Assembly (NCBI GenBank): GCA_958295945.1
Contig: OY282386.1
Location: 2,232,001-2,296,000, forward strand
Length of the DNA stretch: 64,000 nt
Reading direction: 5' to 3'
Source: Candidatus Poribacteria bacterium
GTDB taxonomy: Bacteria > Poribacteria > WGA-4E > WGA-3G
The notes under the pieces were generated by a model. The model ran no database searches, had not been told where the DNA came from, and was given only the letters and a program-made list of their open reading frames with translations. Below, one piece after another: positions 7,944-17,667 of this stretch (position 1 is the first letter of the stretch; every line of letters starts with the position of its first letter). The position numbers and the translations under genes are program-made.

Positions 7944-10439
7944 TTAATGTGGAATTCCTAACTGATGCATTCGTTTGTGTATCGCTTCGCGTGCTTCTTG
8001 GAATGGTCGTGAGAGATATTCCAAATGATCGTCTTCACCGTGATGATGCGTTACTGTTCCCGGTTCATGATGTCTGGCGGATTGTTGAATGTAAGACAAT
8101 CCGCCCTCAATCAATGTTAGCATATAATTTGCTGTTTCTGGGTCGAACATCCACCATTCACCACCAACCGCAATATATACAGGAGATGTGTGTGCGATGA
8201 TTCCACGTCTCCATCCATCGTGATGTGGCACTGCTTGAGCATAGTTTGGACCACCACATCGGGCAGCAATCCACGAATGTCTATCAACCTTCAGTTTTGC
8301 TTTGATAGATAGTTTATGTGAACCATTGTTTTCCTCCGTAGAAGCGACTACCTCTCCTGCTTGCACAATTTGCAAGGTATGGATAGGAAAGATAGAATCT
8401 GCTGATGCCTCTACTTCAACTGTGCCACCATTCCCCGGTAGGTTGATCGTACTTCCGATGGGTTGTCCGTTTACAGTCATACGAATTATCGGTCCACCGC
8501 TAAGGAAGGTGTTACCTGCACTCATATATTTGCACCAGTTCTCGTAGTTGAATTCTTCGTCGTCGGGTATGTGAACGTAGGTTCTGTAGACTCCTACAGG
8601 CACATCAGCAGTCATCTTATCTGTCCCACCGACAAGAGGCAATTTATATCCACAGTTTAGGTAGCGATAGTATTCAATGTGTCCATACATAGCGTTGGTA
8701 AGGTATTCAACAGCATCTACGCGTCCTGTGGCAATCAGCGTTGCAGGTTCACAGTTTGGATTAGGAATGTGTGGTAAAACGACGGTGCCCCCTTGATCAT
8801 GACATGCATCTGCCCAATGAGAAAGTGTGACCTCTAAGTTTCCACCGAGTTCTGCTTCACCAGGACCATCCGAACACCACGGTGAAACTTGTTCTTTTAA
8901 TCCGAGAAGTGTTAGGTGTCCAAGAACATGCTGTCTGTTCTCCTGCGTTGCATAGACGATGCTCCGACCATCAGCAGATGTCGTGGGTCTTCCGATAAAT
9001 TCCTCAGTATTGGTAAAGAGATGTCCCCATTGCGATAGGAGCAGATTGACAACACCGAGGTCTTCACCTTGTGCTTCGGTATGTGCGCCTTGTGTTGATA
9101 AAAAGTGAACGTGTGTATCACCGCTGAAGTAGCGTTCGGTGTTCATATTGCACCAACGTTTCATTCGCAGTGTCAACTCGCGTTGTCCCGGTTTGATGTT
9201 GACGGTTGTGCGTAATGGCGTATATTCAAAACCGCGAGCGACATCGACGATAACATCGCCACGAGGTAGCCATCCCTGACAAGTGCCATCAATATAAGCG
9301 TAACTAATCTGTCCTAAACGCACATCTCCGCCAATATCTACGTGCCAAGTTCCCATGTTTGAATTGACATGCGCGTGGTGTCCATGCGGTGCGTATGGAA
9401 CACCGTGTGGCGAACGGAAGTGGATGCGACAAGGAACAGGTTTATTCGTGTCTTCGTCAATCACGGTGGTATGCACCCAGTTTCTACCGGTGTCAATGAC
9501 TTCCACCTTGACACGATCATTCGGTTGAACAACATTCTTATCTTGAAGTTCACCCCAGTTAACACTTCCGAGGGATTCTCCCTGATTTTTTACTTCAACG
9601 GTTGCAGAAGGTGTAGCGGATATCTCAGTGTATGCAGGACTGCTTTTGTTGTTCTGGAATTCTCCCCAACCTTTGAAATCGTCATTGAGAAATGCATCAG
9701 TATCATCTTCAGGTAATGGATACGGATAGGTTGCAGTGCCGCGGTCAACATTTACTTCCATGTCAAAAGGTCTGTCTGCATCTTCTGCTTGTGTGAGTGT
9801 GATCTTAACTTCACGGTTTGGCTGGCGTGGGATCGGGTCTTCGTCTAGATATCCGAGTGTGATTGCTGCAATGATAAACTTCCGTTCTTGTGGTTGAATC
9901 TCTATTGAAGTTACCTCAACATCAGGATGAGGGTTCTTCCATATCCATAGGTAGTAGTTGCGAGGAACACATTGCAGTGCTTCTGTCTGTCGATTTCCTG
10001 CAGAACCCCACGGTCCTTGATGTCGTGCATGCAAACTCTCTTTTGTATCAGGGACAGCAATGAATGTCTGTTGTCCCCAACCTTGTGGTACACTACCAAT
10101 CTCAAAACGTTCGCGAATAGGAACACTTTCCTGTTCTCCGTTTGCATAATGGAATACATAGTTAGCGATGTGTTTTCCAATCGGTTCGCCTTCATGGATA
10201 CGGGATTCAAGCAAACGATGTGCTATGATGATCCGCTTCGGTTTTGTATTCACAGGAATATTTATCGCGTCTGTATTGACACCATCACCAAAACCCAAAA
10301 AACTCTTTTCACCTTCGGAGATGTGAAAGGGGAGACCGTGGAATGATTGTGGTCCTAAGTTTGGTGTTGCGTTTGTGCCGATTATTTCTGCGTTGACGTT
10401 GCATAAATCGGAGAGAGAGATAGGTTGATAGTCTTGCAT
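7944..10439 (-). CDS. CehA/McbA family metallohydrolase
   Basis: The 831-residue protein carries the CehA/McbA PHP-like metallohydrolase core. SGDTHVHF (about residues 438-445) supplies the first metal His residues, and later ones are in VVLPHIPNP and VGGTDKM. The N-terminal ~430 residues are beta-rich, with a probable carboxypeptidase-like segment (VIDEDTNKPVPCRIHFRSP). CehA and McbA are known for carbaryl hydrolysis, but most members are of unknown substrate. No signal peptide is visible. It forms a likely two-gene unit with the dehydrogenase downstream. The start at 10439 (MQDYQPISLSDLC) has GGAA-type purines upstream. Confidence 0.8.
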   Translation of the reverse strand: MQDYQPISLSDLCNVNAEIIGTNATPNLGPQSFHGLPFHISEGEKSFLGFGDGVNTDAINIPVNTKPKRIIIAHRLLESRIHEGEPIGKHIANYVFHYANGEQESVPIRERFEIGSVPQGWGQQTFIAVPDTKESLHARHQGPWGSAGNRQTEALQCVPRNYYLWIWKNPHPDVEVTSIEIQPQERKFIIAAITLGYLDEDPIPRQPNREVKITLTQAEDADRPFDMEVNVDRGTATYPYPLPEDDTDAFLNDDFKGWGEFQNNKSSPAYTEISATPSATVEVKNQGESLGSVNWGELQDKNVVQPNDRVKVEVIDTGRNWVHTTVIDEDTNKPVPCRIHFRSPHGVPYAPHGHHAHVNSNMGTWHVDIGGDVRLGQISYAYIDGTCQGWLPRGDVIVDVARGFEYTPLRTTVNIKPGQRELTLRMKRWCNMNTERYFSGDTHVHFLSTQGAHTEAQGEDLGVVNLLLSQWGHLFTNTEEFIGRPTTSADGRSIVYATQENRQHVLGHLTLLGLKEQVSPWCSDGPGEAELGGNLEVTLSHWADACHDQGGTVVLPHIPNPNCEPATLIATGRVDAVEYLTNAMYGHIEYYRYLNCGYKLPLVGGTDKMTADVPVGVYRTYVHIPDDEEFNYENWCKYMSAGNTFLSGGPIIRMTVNGQPIGSTINLPGNGGTVEVEASADSIFPIHTLQIVQAGEVVASTEENNGSHKLSIKAKLKVDRHSWIAARCGGPNYAQAVPHHDGWRRGIIAHTSPVYIAVGGEWWMFDPETANYMLTLIEGGLSYIQQSARHHEPGTVTHHHGEDDHLEYLSRPFQEAREAIHKRMHQLGIPH

Positions 10440-10604
10440 GGTATTCCTTAAATCATGATTGTAGTTAGATATAGCAAAAATTGTATCCTATACTCATATT
10501 TCAATGCTTTTCAAGAAAGGTACAGGTGATTCATTCCTTATCTTCTAATACAGTTAATTCAACAAATTGCTTGATTTATGAAGTAATTCTTTGTTTCATC
10601 ATTT

Positions 10605-10740
10605 TAATTTTTATCATTCAACCTTTTTGTTAAATGAATATGTAAGATGTTTCCTTCAACGAGTCTGTATTCCCCAGGCTTTGGCTTTTGAAGTTCTCCA
10701 CGATCTACCAATGAGCCCAACATCTTATTTACTGTTTCAC
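10605..10740 (-). pseudogene. Possible winged-helix C-terminal relic
   Basis: Immediately past the helicase stop, in another frame on the same strand, about 45 codons read like a winged-helix tail (KMLGSLVDRGELQKPKPGEY) and end at a TAA at 10605-10607. It resembles the end of the helicase itself (MIERGELTDKAGSLVL). It could be the stump of a deleted gene. No start with a ribosome site is visible. Confidence 0.25.
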
Positions 10741-13700
10741 TGTAGTAAGTACCAACGAGCCAGCTTTATCCGTTAACTCACCGCGTTCAATCATTTTATA
10801 AATTATGCCTTCAATTTCGTCTTGCATGTCCCAATTAACCTTTTTAAAACCAAACAACCTACAAGTTGCATGAGGTAAATCGTCTCGTTCTATGCCACAA
10901 GATTCCGATACAACCAACTTAATTGCCTCTTGTATTTCTTCGGGGGCAATAAGTTGAAACTTGCGTGAAGCATTTGGGAGTTCACCACGATCTCGCACAG
11001 TGATCTTTTTTTGTCCAGTCCAATAAAGAAATTTCTCAAATAGAGATGTCTCTTTGATCTGAATATCTTCAGAACGAGCTGCTGCCCTTGCAGCATTTTC
11101 AACCGCTTCTTGGATGCGATTGCCAACCTTCTTCAGTCCGGCAGCACTTGTGATGCGTTTTGCTATTTCTTTAAGATGCACTGGACTCTCAATTTCAACA
11201 ATTTGCTGAATCCATTTCGCCATCGTGTTTGGTGGAACCGCATGTAAATCAAGTCCATTAGTGGAAATGGTTAGTTCAGCGAGTTTATACTTTTCCGCCA
11301 GTGAATTTGACTTTGGTTCTGGAGTTGGACCATCAGTTACACCAACTTCTGTTTCTGATTTATCCTTATCTTCATTGGAATCATGATCATTAGTTTCTGG
11401 CGTTTGGTCAATAGCGAAGGGTGTGTGTGCCTTAGCTGCCTCGATTGCTTCAGCCGCCTTTTTGAGTTCAGAGTCTGGAGATCTAAACCAATCGGTACTC
11501 CAAATACGATGGATACGCCAACCTAAGTCTTCAAGATGATTCTGTCTTATTCGGTCACGGTCACGAGCTGATTGCGCGCTGTGATAGGTTGCTCCGTCAC
11601 ATTCAATACCTAATAAGTAACGCCCAGGACGTTCCGGGTCCTTAACCCCGAGATCAATAAAATAGCCCGCAATACCAATCTGATAGTCAATTTTATAGCC
11701 GCATCCACGTAAGGCCTCTGCCACCTCTACCTCAAAAGGAGAGTCTGGTGATCTACCGTTTGATTCTGGGATGTCATCAAGTTCGTCTGTCTGTGCATAT
11801 TTCAAGTAACGTTTTAGTGCCACAACACCAGATGGGTTGGTAGGTCCAGGATCAATGTCATCAGCTGTCAAATTAGTAAACACTTCACTACGTTGTTTTG
11901 CCCGTGTAATCAATACATTCAATCGTCTTTCTCCCCCTTTTTTGTTAAGGGGACCGAAGTTCATCGTAATTTTTCCCTTAATATCGCGTCCATAACCAAC
12001 ACTAATGAAAATAACATCACGTTCATCTCCTTGAACGTTTTCCAGATTTTTGATAAAAAACGGTTCTTCGGGATGAGCGTTAAAGAACGTTTGTTCGACT
12101 GATGAGTCCTCTCGGCGTAGGAGTTCAAGTTGATCTTGAACCGCTTGCATTTGAGCCGTACTAAACGTTGCCACGCCAAGCGTCAAGTCAGGACGTGTGC
12201 GTGCATGTTCCATGACTCTTTCTGCAACTATTTGGGCTTCTTTTGGGTTGCTTCTACTCCCTCCACGGTCATAAGCAGTATCAGGCAGGTGATGATAAAC
12301 CAGTCCAACTTTTTCCCTCGCAGCATCCGGACTTGGAAAGATTATAAGTCTATTTTTGTAAAATACATAGTTTGATACCGCAATCAACGAAGGATGTCGG
12401 CTACGATAGTGCCAACGTAACATGCGTTCTGGCGCGTTTTGAGCACTGAACAATCCCAAAATGCTCTCTGTATCACCTGGTAAGTCTTCCTCCGTGTCTT
12501 CGGTATCAGTATCGTCACCTATGTGCTTATCAAAGAAAGAAGTCGGTGGAAGTTGTTCGCTATCACCAACGACCACAGTTTGTTTGCCTCGAATAATTGC
12601 TCCGAAAGCATCAACAGGTTTTACTTGGCTTGCTTCGTCAAAAACTACCAAGTCAAAGTCAACACTATTCGGTGGTAGAAACGTCGCTACTGAGAGCGGA
12701 CTCATCATAAATATCGGCTTAATTGCTTGTATTGCATTTCCTGCCCTGGTCATAAGTTGACGAATTGGTAGATGCCGCTTCTTTTTTTGAAATTCCCGCT
12801 TGAGCAATCCTAATTGTCCACTTGACGTTTCGGACTGAGGTAGATGTTTCCAATGTTCGTACGCCACTTTTGTCTTATTGTATTCAAGTGAGCTGCAGTC
12901 TAACTTTTTGAACCGTTCAACAATATGCTGATGGGTATCACTACTAAAACCTGCAAGAACCGAGCGTTCCTGCATTGCTATCTCAATTTTTGCGCTATAC
13001 CACGCATGTTCAAGTATATCCGACAAACATTCGCCCGCATCTTGCCAGACATTTGCAACCTTCACAATTTCAGCGAAACCACTATCTGTTAACGCATCTG
13101 TCAGGTGATTATACGAAACCATATCTAGTAGACTGTCTGATTCAGTTTCCCAACATTTAAAGATCTTTGCTTGTTCAGCAAATGAGAGTTGTTTTAATCC
13201 GTTATCGCTTCCAAAACGCACTTTTTCATCAAGTTGAATTTTATCAATCACAACTTGGAGGTGATTAGGATAGTTCCTCTGGTGCTCCTCAACGGTTGCA
13301 AGTAGCCCCTTAAGTGTCTCAAAATTCGGATTTGTTGCGAGGTAGGCAACTAACGCTTCTGGCAATTCACTGTTTGTTACCGATTCGTGCAGAGCGGAAA
13401 GGTACTGGACAATTCCTCGGAGTTGATTCCAATCCGAGGAATGTCCGTGCCAGTGTGTACCAAATGATTCTTGGCTGATTTCTTGTATTCGTTCGAAATG
13501 GGGCAATTCGCGTTGCGCTTCAAGAATCGCATCAACTATATGGAGTCGTGCATCATGGGCTTTTGGGAGTTGCCGTGAGCATAAACCTTTGAGTTCATTA
13601 TGGGCACGTCGAAATTTCCCCGAAAGTATACGCCACCACTTATCTCCATAAGCCGCCAGTATTTTCCGAATCTCAAGTACGTCTTGTTGCCATGCTTCAC

Positions 13701-15483
13701 GGATAAGGATATCATCGTGTGCGTTATGAAGTTCGCTTAACCTCTCTCCTGCGTTTAAGCCTACTTCAAAATCATTACTATACGTTTTCCATGCCGTTGA
13801 CTGTACAGCAACACCTGATAAGTCTGGTGCATCTAACGCGCGGAGTGCTGCTCGAATGAGATTTTCAACCTCCTTACAAGTATCCGGGACCATAAGTTTG
13901 AGGCATTGTGCAAGTTGTTCGGATGAATTCTTGAGTCCCATAACTGTTTCTCTCGCTCCCGCCGCTGCTTGTTTAAGTGGTTCTCTATCTATAGGAAGAA
14001 AGACCTTACAACAACTCCCCCAAAACGGATGTTCGTTTGGTACGCCCATCCGCTTAAGAAGTGTCTGGAATTCCTCTGTAATATCCAACCCTTTTCTAAA
14101 TTCAGATGCTGAATGTTGAAATTTATTTGATTCTAAAGTCGGAAGTTCCTTTCCTGAAAGGTTACGCTGCACAACTAAAAGTTTTCCATATACTTGATAA
14201 GGTGTAATACCACTTTCACCAATTGGTTTGTTAACTGCTTCACAGTAACTGTTCAACCGGTTACGGTCATTGAGAAGAGACTCAAGTTCTTGTTCCCTAT
14301 CTATCATTTGAGGTTTGCTGATATCAAGAATCCGTTTCAGCTCATCAACGACAGCTTTTTTGTTCATCTTATGACTGTGCAGTTCCAGACACGCATTTCC
14401 GAGTCCTATTCCGTCGAGTTTGCGCTTGACCACTTCCAAAGCTGCCATTTTTTCTGCAACAAACAGCACCCGCTTTCCTTCTGCAATAGCTGCTGCAATC
14501 AAATTGGTGATGGTTTGGGATTTTCCAGTACCTGGTGGACCTTGAATAACGAGATTTCGTCCTTGACTCACATCGTGGATGGCCAATGCTTGCGAACTGT
14601 CCGCATCAACTACGTGATAGGTATTAGTGGGAGTGAGGTGTTCGTCTATATTAGATATGCTATCGTCAATCGATGGTTTTGGTTCATCAAATCCGCTTGT
14701 TAGTAGCACTGACTGCAATATCGGATGCTCAGGGAGGGAATTATCAGGCCAGTTGTTAACGTCTAAATCACAGTACATCAGAAACTTAGCAAAAGAGAAG
14801 AAACCGAGCTTAATCGCAGAATCGTCAACCGACCATCGATTACAGTTCCTAATGGTCTCACTAACGTCTTCAAAATATTTTAGAATGTTGGACTGATCAA
14901 GGGCATCCGCTTCGGGAAGATCTGGTAATTGAATACCAAACTCGACTTTTAGTTTTTCTTGAAGAGAAAGATTCGTTCCAATCTCCTCCTCTGTGTATTG
15001 AACACGGAAATTAGCACGTACACTGGTACGGCTAAGCTCTACTGGAATCAGTATTAATGGAGCATAGCGTAATGCCTCACTTGATTCAGCCTCATACCAT
15101 TTGAGCATACCGAGTGCAAGATAAAGTGTAGTCACTCCTTGTTCTTCAAGTGCGGTGCGTGCTGTATAATAAGTATTCAACAAACGTTTTTGAAGTTCGT
15201 TAGATGTATGTCTTGTCTGAAGTTTGGTATCAGTATACCGAGCAGAGTCATATTCCTCTTCATCTTCAAAAAGAAAAAGGTCGTCTTCTTCAGATTCATC
15301 CTTTGGCAGGAAAGACATAACTTTCTTATCTTGCACAAGGATTTGAAAAACATTTGGTGGAGATTCATCAACAATCTCAACACCTCGTGCTTTAAGAAGT
15401 TTATAGTTAATCAATGGGTTACGTAAACCTAAGTCAAGCAGTTCAGCTCGTGCAGTATCTAATTTATTTTGTACAGAATTCAT
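10729..15483 (-). CDS. DUF4011 / AAA_11-AAA_12 helicase / REase_MTES_1575 / DUF3320 protein
   Basis: The 1584-residue protein has a recognisable multidomain order. A DUF4011 N-terminus (LDLGLRNPLINY) is followed by an SF1 helicase with Walker A GPPGTGKSQT near 315-324, Walker B VVFDEAS near 944-950, and the late motif VLITRAKQR. Next comes a Vsr/DUF559-like nuclease (about 1245-1330) with FIDLG and GIECDG as the acidic-ExD core, and a C-terminal DUF3320 winged-helix region. Single-gene proteins of this architecture occur in defence islands, and I recall them listed as Hhe in anti-phage catalogues. Action on invading DNA is inferred. It stands alone, with no obvious co-operonic partner. Confidence 0.85.
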   Translation of the reverse strand: MNSVQNKLDTARAELLDLGLRNPLINYKLLKARGVEIVDESPPNVFQILVQDKKVMSFLPKDESEEDDLFLFEDEEEYDSARYTDTKLQTRHTSNELQKRLLNTYYTARTALEEQGVTTLYLALGMLKWYEAESSEALRYAPLILIPVELSRTSVRANFRVQYTEEEIGTNLSLQEKLKVEFGIQLPDLPEADALDQSNILKYFEDVSETIRNCNRWSVDDSAIKLGFFSFAKFLMYCDLDVNNWPDNSLPEHPILQSVLLTSGFDEPKPSIDDSISNIDEHLTPTNTYHVVDADSSQALAIHDVSQGRNLVIQGPPGTGKSQTITNLIAAAIAEGKRVLFVAEKMAALEVVKRKLDGIGLGNACLELHSHKMNKKAVVDELKRILDISKPQMIDREQELESLLNDRNRLNSYCEAVNKPIGESGITPYQVYGKLLVVQRNLSGKELPTLESNKFQHSASEFRKGLDITEEFQTLLKRMGVPNEHPFWGSCCKVFLPIDREPLKQAAAGARETVMGLKNSSEQLAQCLKLMVPDTCKEVENLIRAALRALDAPDLSGVAVQSTAWKTYSNDFEVGLNAGERLSELHNAHDDILIREAWQQDVLEIRKILAAYGDKWWRILSGKFRRAHNELKGLCSRQLPKAHDARLHIVDAILEAQRELPHFERIQEISQESFGTHWHGHSSDWNQLRGIVQYLSALHESVTNSELPEALVAYLATNPNFETLKGLLATVEEHQRNYPNHLQVVIDKIQLDEKVRFGSDNGLKQLSFAEQAKIFKCWETESDSLLDMVSYNHLTDALTDSGFAEIVKVANVWQDAGECLSDILEHAWYSAKIEIAMQERSVLAGFSSDTHQHIVERFKKLDCSSLEYNKTKVAYEHWKHLPQSETSSGQLGLLKREFQKKKRHLPIRQLMTRAGNAIQAIKPIFMMSPLSVATFLPPNSVDFDLVVFDEASQVKPVDAFGAIIRGKQTVVVGDSEQLPPTSFFDKHIGDDTDTEDTEEDLPGDTESILGLFSAQNAPERMLRWHYRSRHPSLIAVSNYVFYKNRLIIFPSPDAAREKVGLVYHHLPDTAYDRGGSRSNPKEAQIVAERVMEHARTRPDLTLGVATFSTAQMQAVQDQLELLRREDSSVEQTFFNAHPEEPFFIKNLENVQGDERDVIFISVGYGRDIKGKITMNFGPLNKKGGERRLNVLITRAKQRSEVFTNLTADDIDPGPTNPSGVVALKRYLKYAQTDELDDIPESNGRSPDSPFEVEVAEALRGCGYKIDYQIGIAGYFIDLGVKDPERPGRYLLGIECDGATYHSAQSARDRDRIRQNHLEDLGWRIHRIWSTDWFRSPDSELKKAAEAIEAAKAHTPFAIDQTPETNDHDSNEDKDKSETEVGVTDGPTPEPKSNSLAEKYKLAELTISTNGLDLHAVPPNTMAKWIQQIVEIESPVHLKEIAKRITSAAGLKKVGNRIQEAVENAARAAARSEDIQIKETSLFEKFLYWTGQKKITVRDRGELPNASRKFQLIAPEEIQEAIKLVVSESCGIERDDLPHATCRLFGFKKVNWDMQDEIEGIIYKMIERGELTDKAGSLVLTTVKQ

Positions 15484-15578
15484 CTCATATACACCATAAT
15501 TTAACGGAATTAGTCGTTTTGGACTTACAGAGATTTAGAATTTGACGAAAAACACAAAAAGTGTCCAATATTCAAAAC

Positions 15579-15653
15579 ATCACTTGGTAGGGAATTCGAC
15601 CCGCGTCGCTTGGTGCGGTCTCTACCAACCCTCCGAGTCAAATCGGAAGTGAT
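15579..15653. other. Structured 75-nt intergenic segment (candidate RNA or leader element)
   Basis: ATCACTT (15579-15585) pairs with AAGTGAT (15647-15653). Inside, GGTAG (15586-15590) pairs with CTACC (15622-15626), CCGC (15601-15604) with GCGG (15615-15618), and CCGA (15633-15636) with TCGG (15643-15646). The fold is a small branched structure in the 371-bp gap upstream of the minus-strand helicase. It does not fit a canonical tRNA, because the T-loop and T-stem are wrong. The rest of the gap (15484-15853) shows nothing else recognisable. Confidence 0.35.
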
Positions 15654-15853
15654 ATTATGTGTGAAAGTGATGTCCACCCAGCAACTTTCGGACAACTGAA
15701 TATATCTCTGAAAAAGGCGTTATCTATGTCCTGCAGCGTGTTTTGTTGCATCATTGTATTCGTGCCTTAGATATACTGGTAACCTGTTTATCTTTATTTT
15801 CTTTCATGCAGTTCTCATTTGCAAGAGTATAAAGTAAGTTAGAAATTGAAACA

Positions 15854-16849
15854 TTACAACGGAAATTCTATCGCTTTCCCCTGTTCTGAGGACATATAGA
15901 ACGCCTGCATCAACTCTGTCAAATTACGTCCATCTTCAATAGTAATTGTCATCGGTTCGTCGCGAAGGATTGCATTGATCCACTGCTGTAATGGAGATGG
16001 TGGAGCTGCGGGGGCATCCGCGATGTATTTCTCCTTCTCTTCATCAGACAGTTTGCGCGTCTGAAAATGCATCTCACCGTGTCCAGCGGCAAACGAACCT
16101 TCCGTACCATATATCTCAAGCAAATTCGGACCGGAACGGTGCGTCCATGCAACATCTATTACTCCGAGTGCTTTATTCGCAAATTCCACAACAGAGACAC
16201 TATTATCGTCAATAGGGAAATTACCAGTGAAGTTGTTTATCTTAGCAATAGCACTTTTGGGTTCACCCATTAACCAACGGATCACATCAACACGGTGGCA
16301 TCCTAAATCAAAGAGTGCGCCACCACCAGCACGGACAGGGTCTGCAAACCAGGCACTTGTGCCACCGAACCATTTATCAAGTGCAGCGGAATGTGCTATC
16401 CGTCCTCTACCAAAAGTAATGTCACCGAGGAGTCCATCATCAATTGCTTTCTTTGCGAATAGTATTTCGCCATTTGCACGAGATGGCAGAGAAATCATGA
16501 ACTGGACACCCGCTTTTTCAACTGCTTCGATAATCGGATCGCATTCTTCAACTGTGATGGCAAGTGCTTTTTCTGTGAAGATATGTTTACCTGCTTCGGC
16601 AGCAGCAATCATGACCCGTGGGTGGTCTGAGGTGATAGCATCAACAGCAACGGCATCAATATCGTCGCGGCTTAACATCTCATCAAGGTCTGTATAGAAC
16701 GGTACTTCATACTGTTCTGCTGCAGCTTTGCCTCCGTATTCTTCCTCATCCCATACTGCTATGAGTTCTGTTTCTGGGTTTTCGTGAATTTGTCTTGCAT
16801 ATCCACCTGCGTGAACATGTGCCATACTAATTTTTCCAACTCTTATCAT
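15854..16849 (-). CDS. Gfo/Idh/MocA family oxidoreductase
   Basis: NAD(P)-dependent sugar or inositol dehydrogenase family, 331 residues from ATG 16849. The N-terminus MIRVGKISMAHVHAGGYA is the Rossmann entry, and EKALAITVEEC contains the conserved EKP-like Lys region. FDLGCHRVDVIRWLMGEP is the family's catalytic His/Asp segment (DxGxHxxD). The frame runs open up to 16993, but AGGAG (complement of 16856-16860) sits six bases before ATG 16849, and the upstream codons belong to a HepT relic. The substrate is unknown. Confidence 0.88.
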   Translation of the reverse strand: MIRVGKISMAHVHAGGYARQIHENPETELIAVWDEEEYGGKAAAEQYEVPFYTDLDEMLSRDDIDAVAVDAITSDHPRVMIAAAEAGKHIFTEKALAITVEECDPIIEAVEKAGVQFMISLPSRANGEILFAKKAIDDGLLGDITFGRGRIAHSAALDKWFGGTSAWFADPVRAGGGALFDLGCHRVDVIRWLMGEPKSAIAKINNFTGNFPIDDNSVSVVEFANKALGVIDVAWTHRSGPNLLEIYGTEGSFAAGHGEMHFQTRKLSDEEKEKYIADAPAAPPSPLQQWINAILRDEPMTITIEDGRNLTELMQAFYMSSEQGKAIEFPL

Positions 16850-16993
16850 TGAATTCTCCTTTTTTGAAGTAATACCATTTAAAGAAAAATGATGTTTCAT
16901 TACAGGTTCTTGTGATACGTTTTCAACGTATGATGCAATACGTTCAGTAGCCTCAACTACATCTTGGAGATATAAACTATAGATTCGTGACAT
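16850..16993 (-). pseudogene. Truncated HepT-like (DUF86) toxin N-terminus
   Basis: From ATG 16993 the first ~33 codons (MSRIYSLYLQDVVEATERI and on to SQEPVMK) match the N-terminal helix of HepT/DUF86 proteins. After that the similarity stops and the frame runs into the Gfo/Idh gene. The catalytic R-x4-6-H motif of HepT lies in the missing part. The start overlaps the MNT antitoxin by 17 bases, the usual mntA-hepT arrangement. The antitoxin therefore survives while the toxin has been deleted. Confidence 0.65.
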
Positions 16994-17288
16994 ACTCTAT
17001 CTCTTTTTCTATATAAGGTTTTAGACGCGGTTTAATGGAGGTAGTAGTCATTAGATCAACGTCCTTCTTAAACAGGTCTTCAAGAAAAAGAGCTAATCCC
17101 ATGTAGTCGCGAAGGGTCAGTCTTTCAAGTTCAACAATGATATCAATGTCGCTCTCGGTGGATGCTGTACCTCGCACGTAAGATCCGAACAAGCCGATGC
17201 GTTTGACACCGTATTTTTGCAAGGTTTTTCGATTATCCACAAGACTCTGCTTAATTGCTTCCTTACTGAGAATCGTTTGATTTTTCAT
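16977..17288 (-). CDS. MNT-type nucleotidyltransferase antitoxin (MntA-like)
   Basis: A 103-residue minimal nucleotidyltransferase from ATG 17288, which has GTGGAG upstream; codons before it back to 17321 lack a ribosome site. The GSYVRG motif (Gly35-Ser36) and Asp47-x-Asp49 give the GSx10DxD signature, with further acids in DVDLMT. MntA antitoxins AMPylate the HepT RNase toxin. Here the adjacent HepT is reduced to a stump, so the protein may be an orphan antitoxin. Confidence 0.8.
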   Translation of the reverse strand: MKNQTILSKEAIKQSLVDNRKTLQKYGVKRIGLFGSYVRGTASTESDIDIIVELERLTLRDYMGLALFLEDLFKKDVDLMTTTSIKPRLKPYIEKEIEYVTNL

Positions 17289-17321
17289 TTTAAACTCCAC
17301 TGTTAAGGCATCAGTAAACAT

Positions 17322-17667
17322 GTAAAAAACTGTTCCTGCAGTATCAATAACTTCGCAAGAAATAGTTGAATAAATTGATCCGATGGCCGATATCTATAAA
17401 AACCAAATTATGATTATGAAGGAAATTCACCCGTGCAAGAAATTATAGTACTTTGGACATTTCTTATACCACATTTATCCGCAAAGACAGCAAACCTATT
17501 GTCGCGATTTGTATTCACGCGATATTCATACATCCAACCAGAATTAAATCCGAAATTATTGTCTTAAGTATTGAATTTGTGTCTTTAAAAAGTCGTTTTT
17601 TCAGTGAAGTAACTCCCTAAATCCTCTTATCAACGGGATTGTAAGTAGAAATGCGTAAGTCCTGATA
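17322..17667. other. Intergenic gap, no gene seen
   Basis: No coding frame with a ribosome site is evident. The only recognisable feature is AAATGCGTAAGTCCTGA near 17649, which recurs with one change at about 50668. It may be a fragment of a dispersed repeat. Confidence 0.4.

Noticed and set aside
15579-15653. tRNA gene on either strand
   Set aside because: The 7-bp end stem and 75-nt length fit, but no 5-bp T-stem with a TTCRA loop and no proper D-arm or anticodon arm can be drawn.
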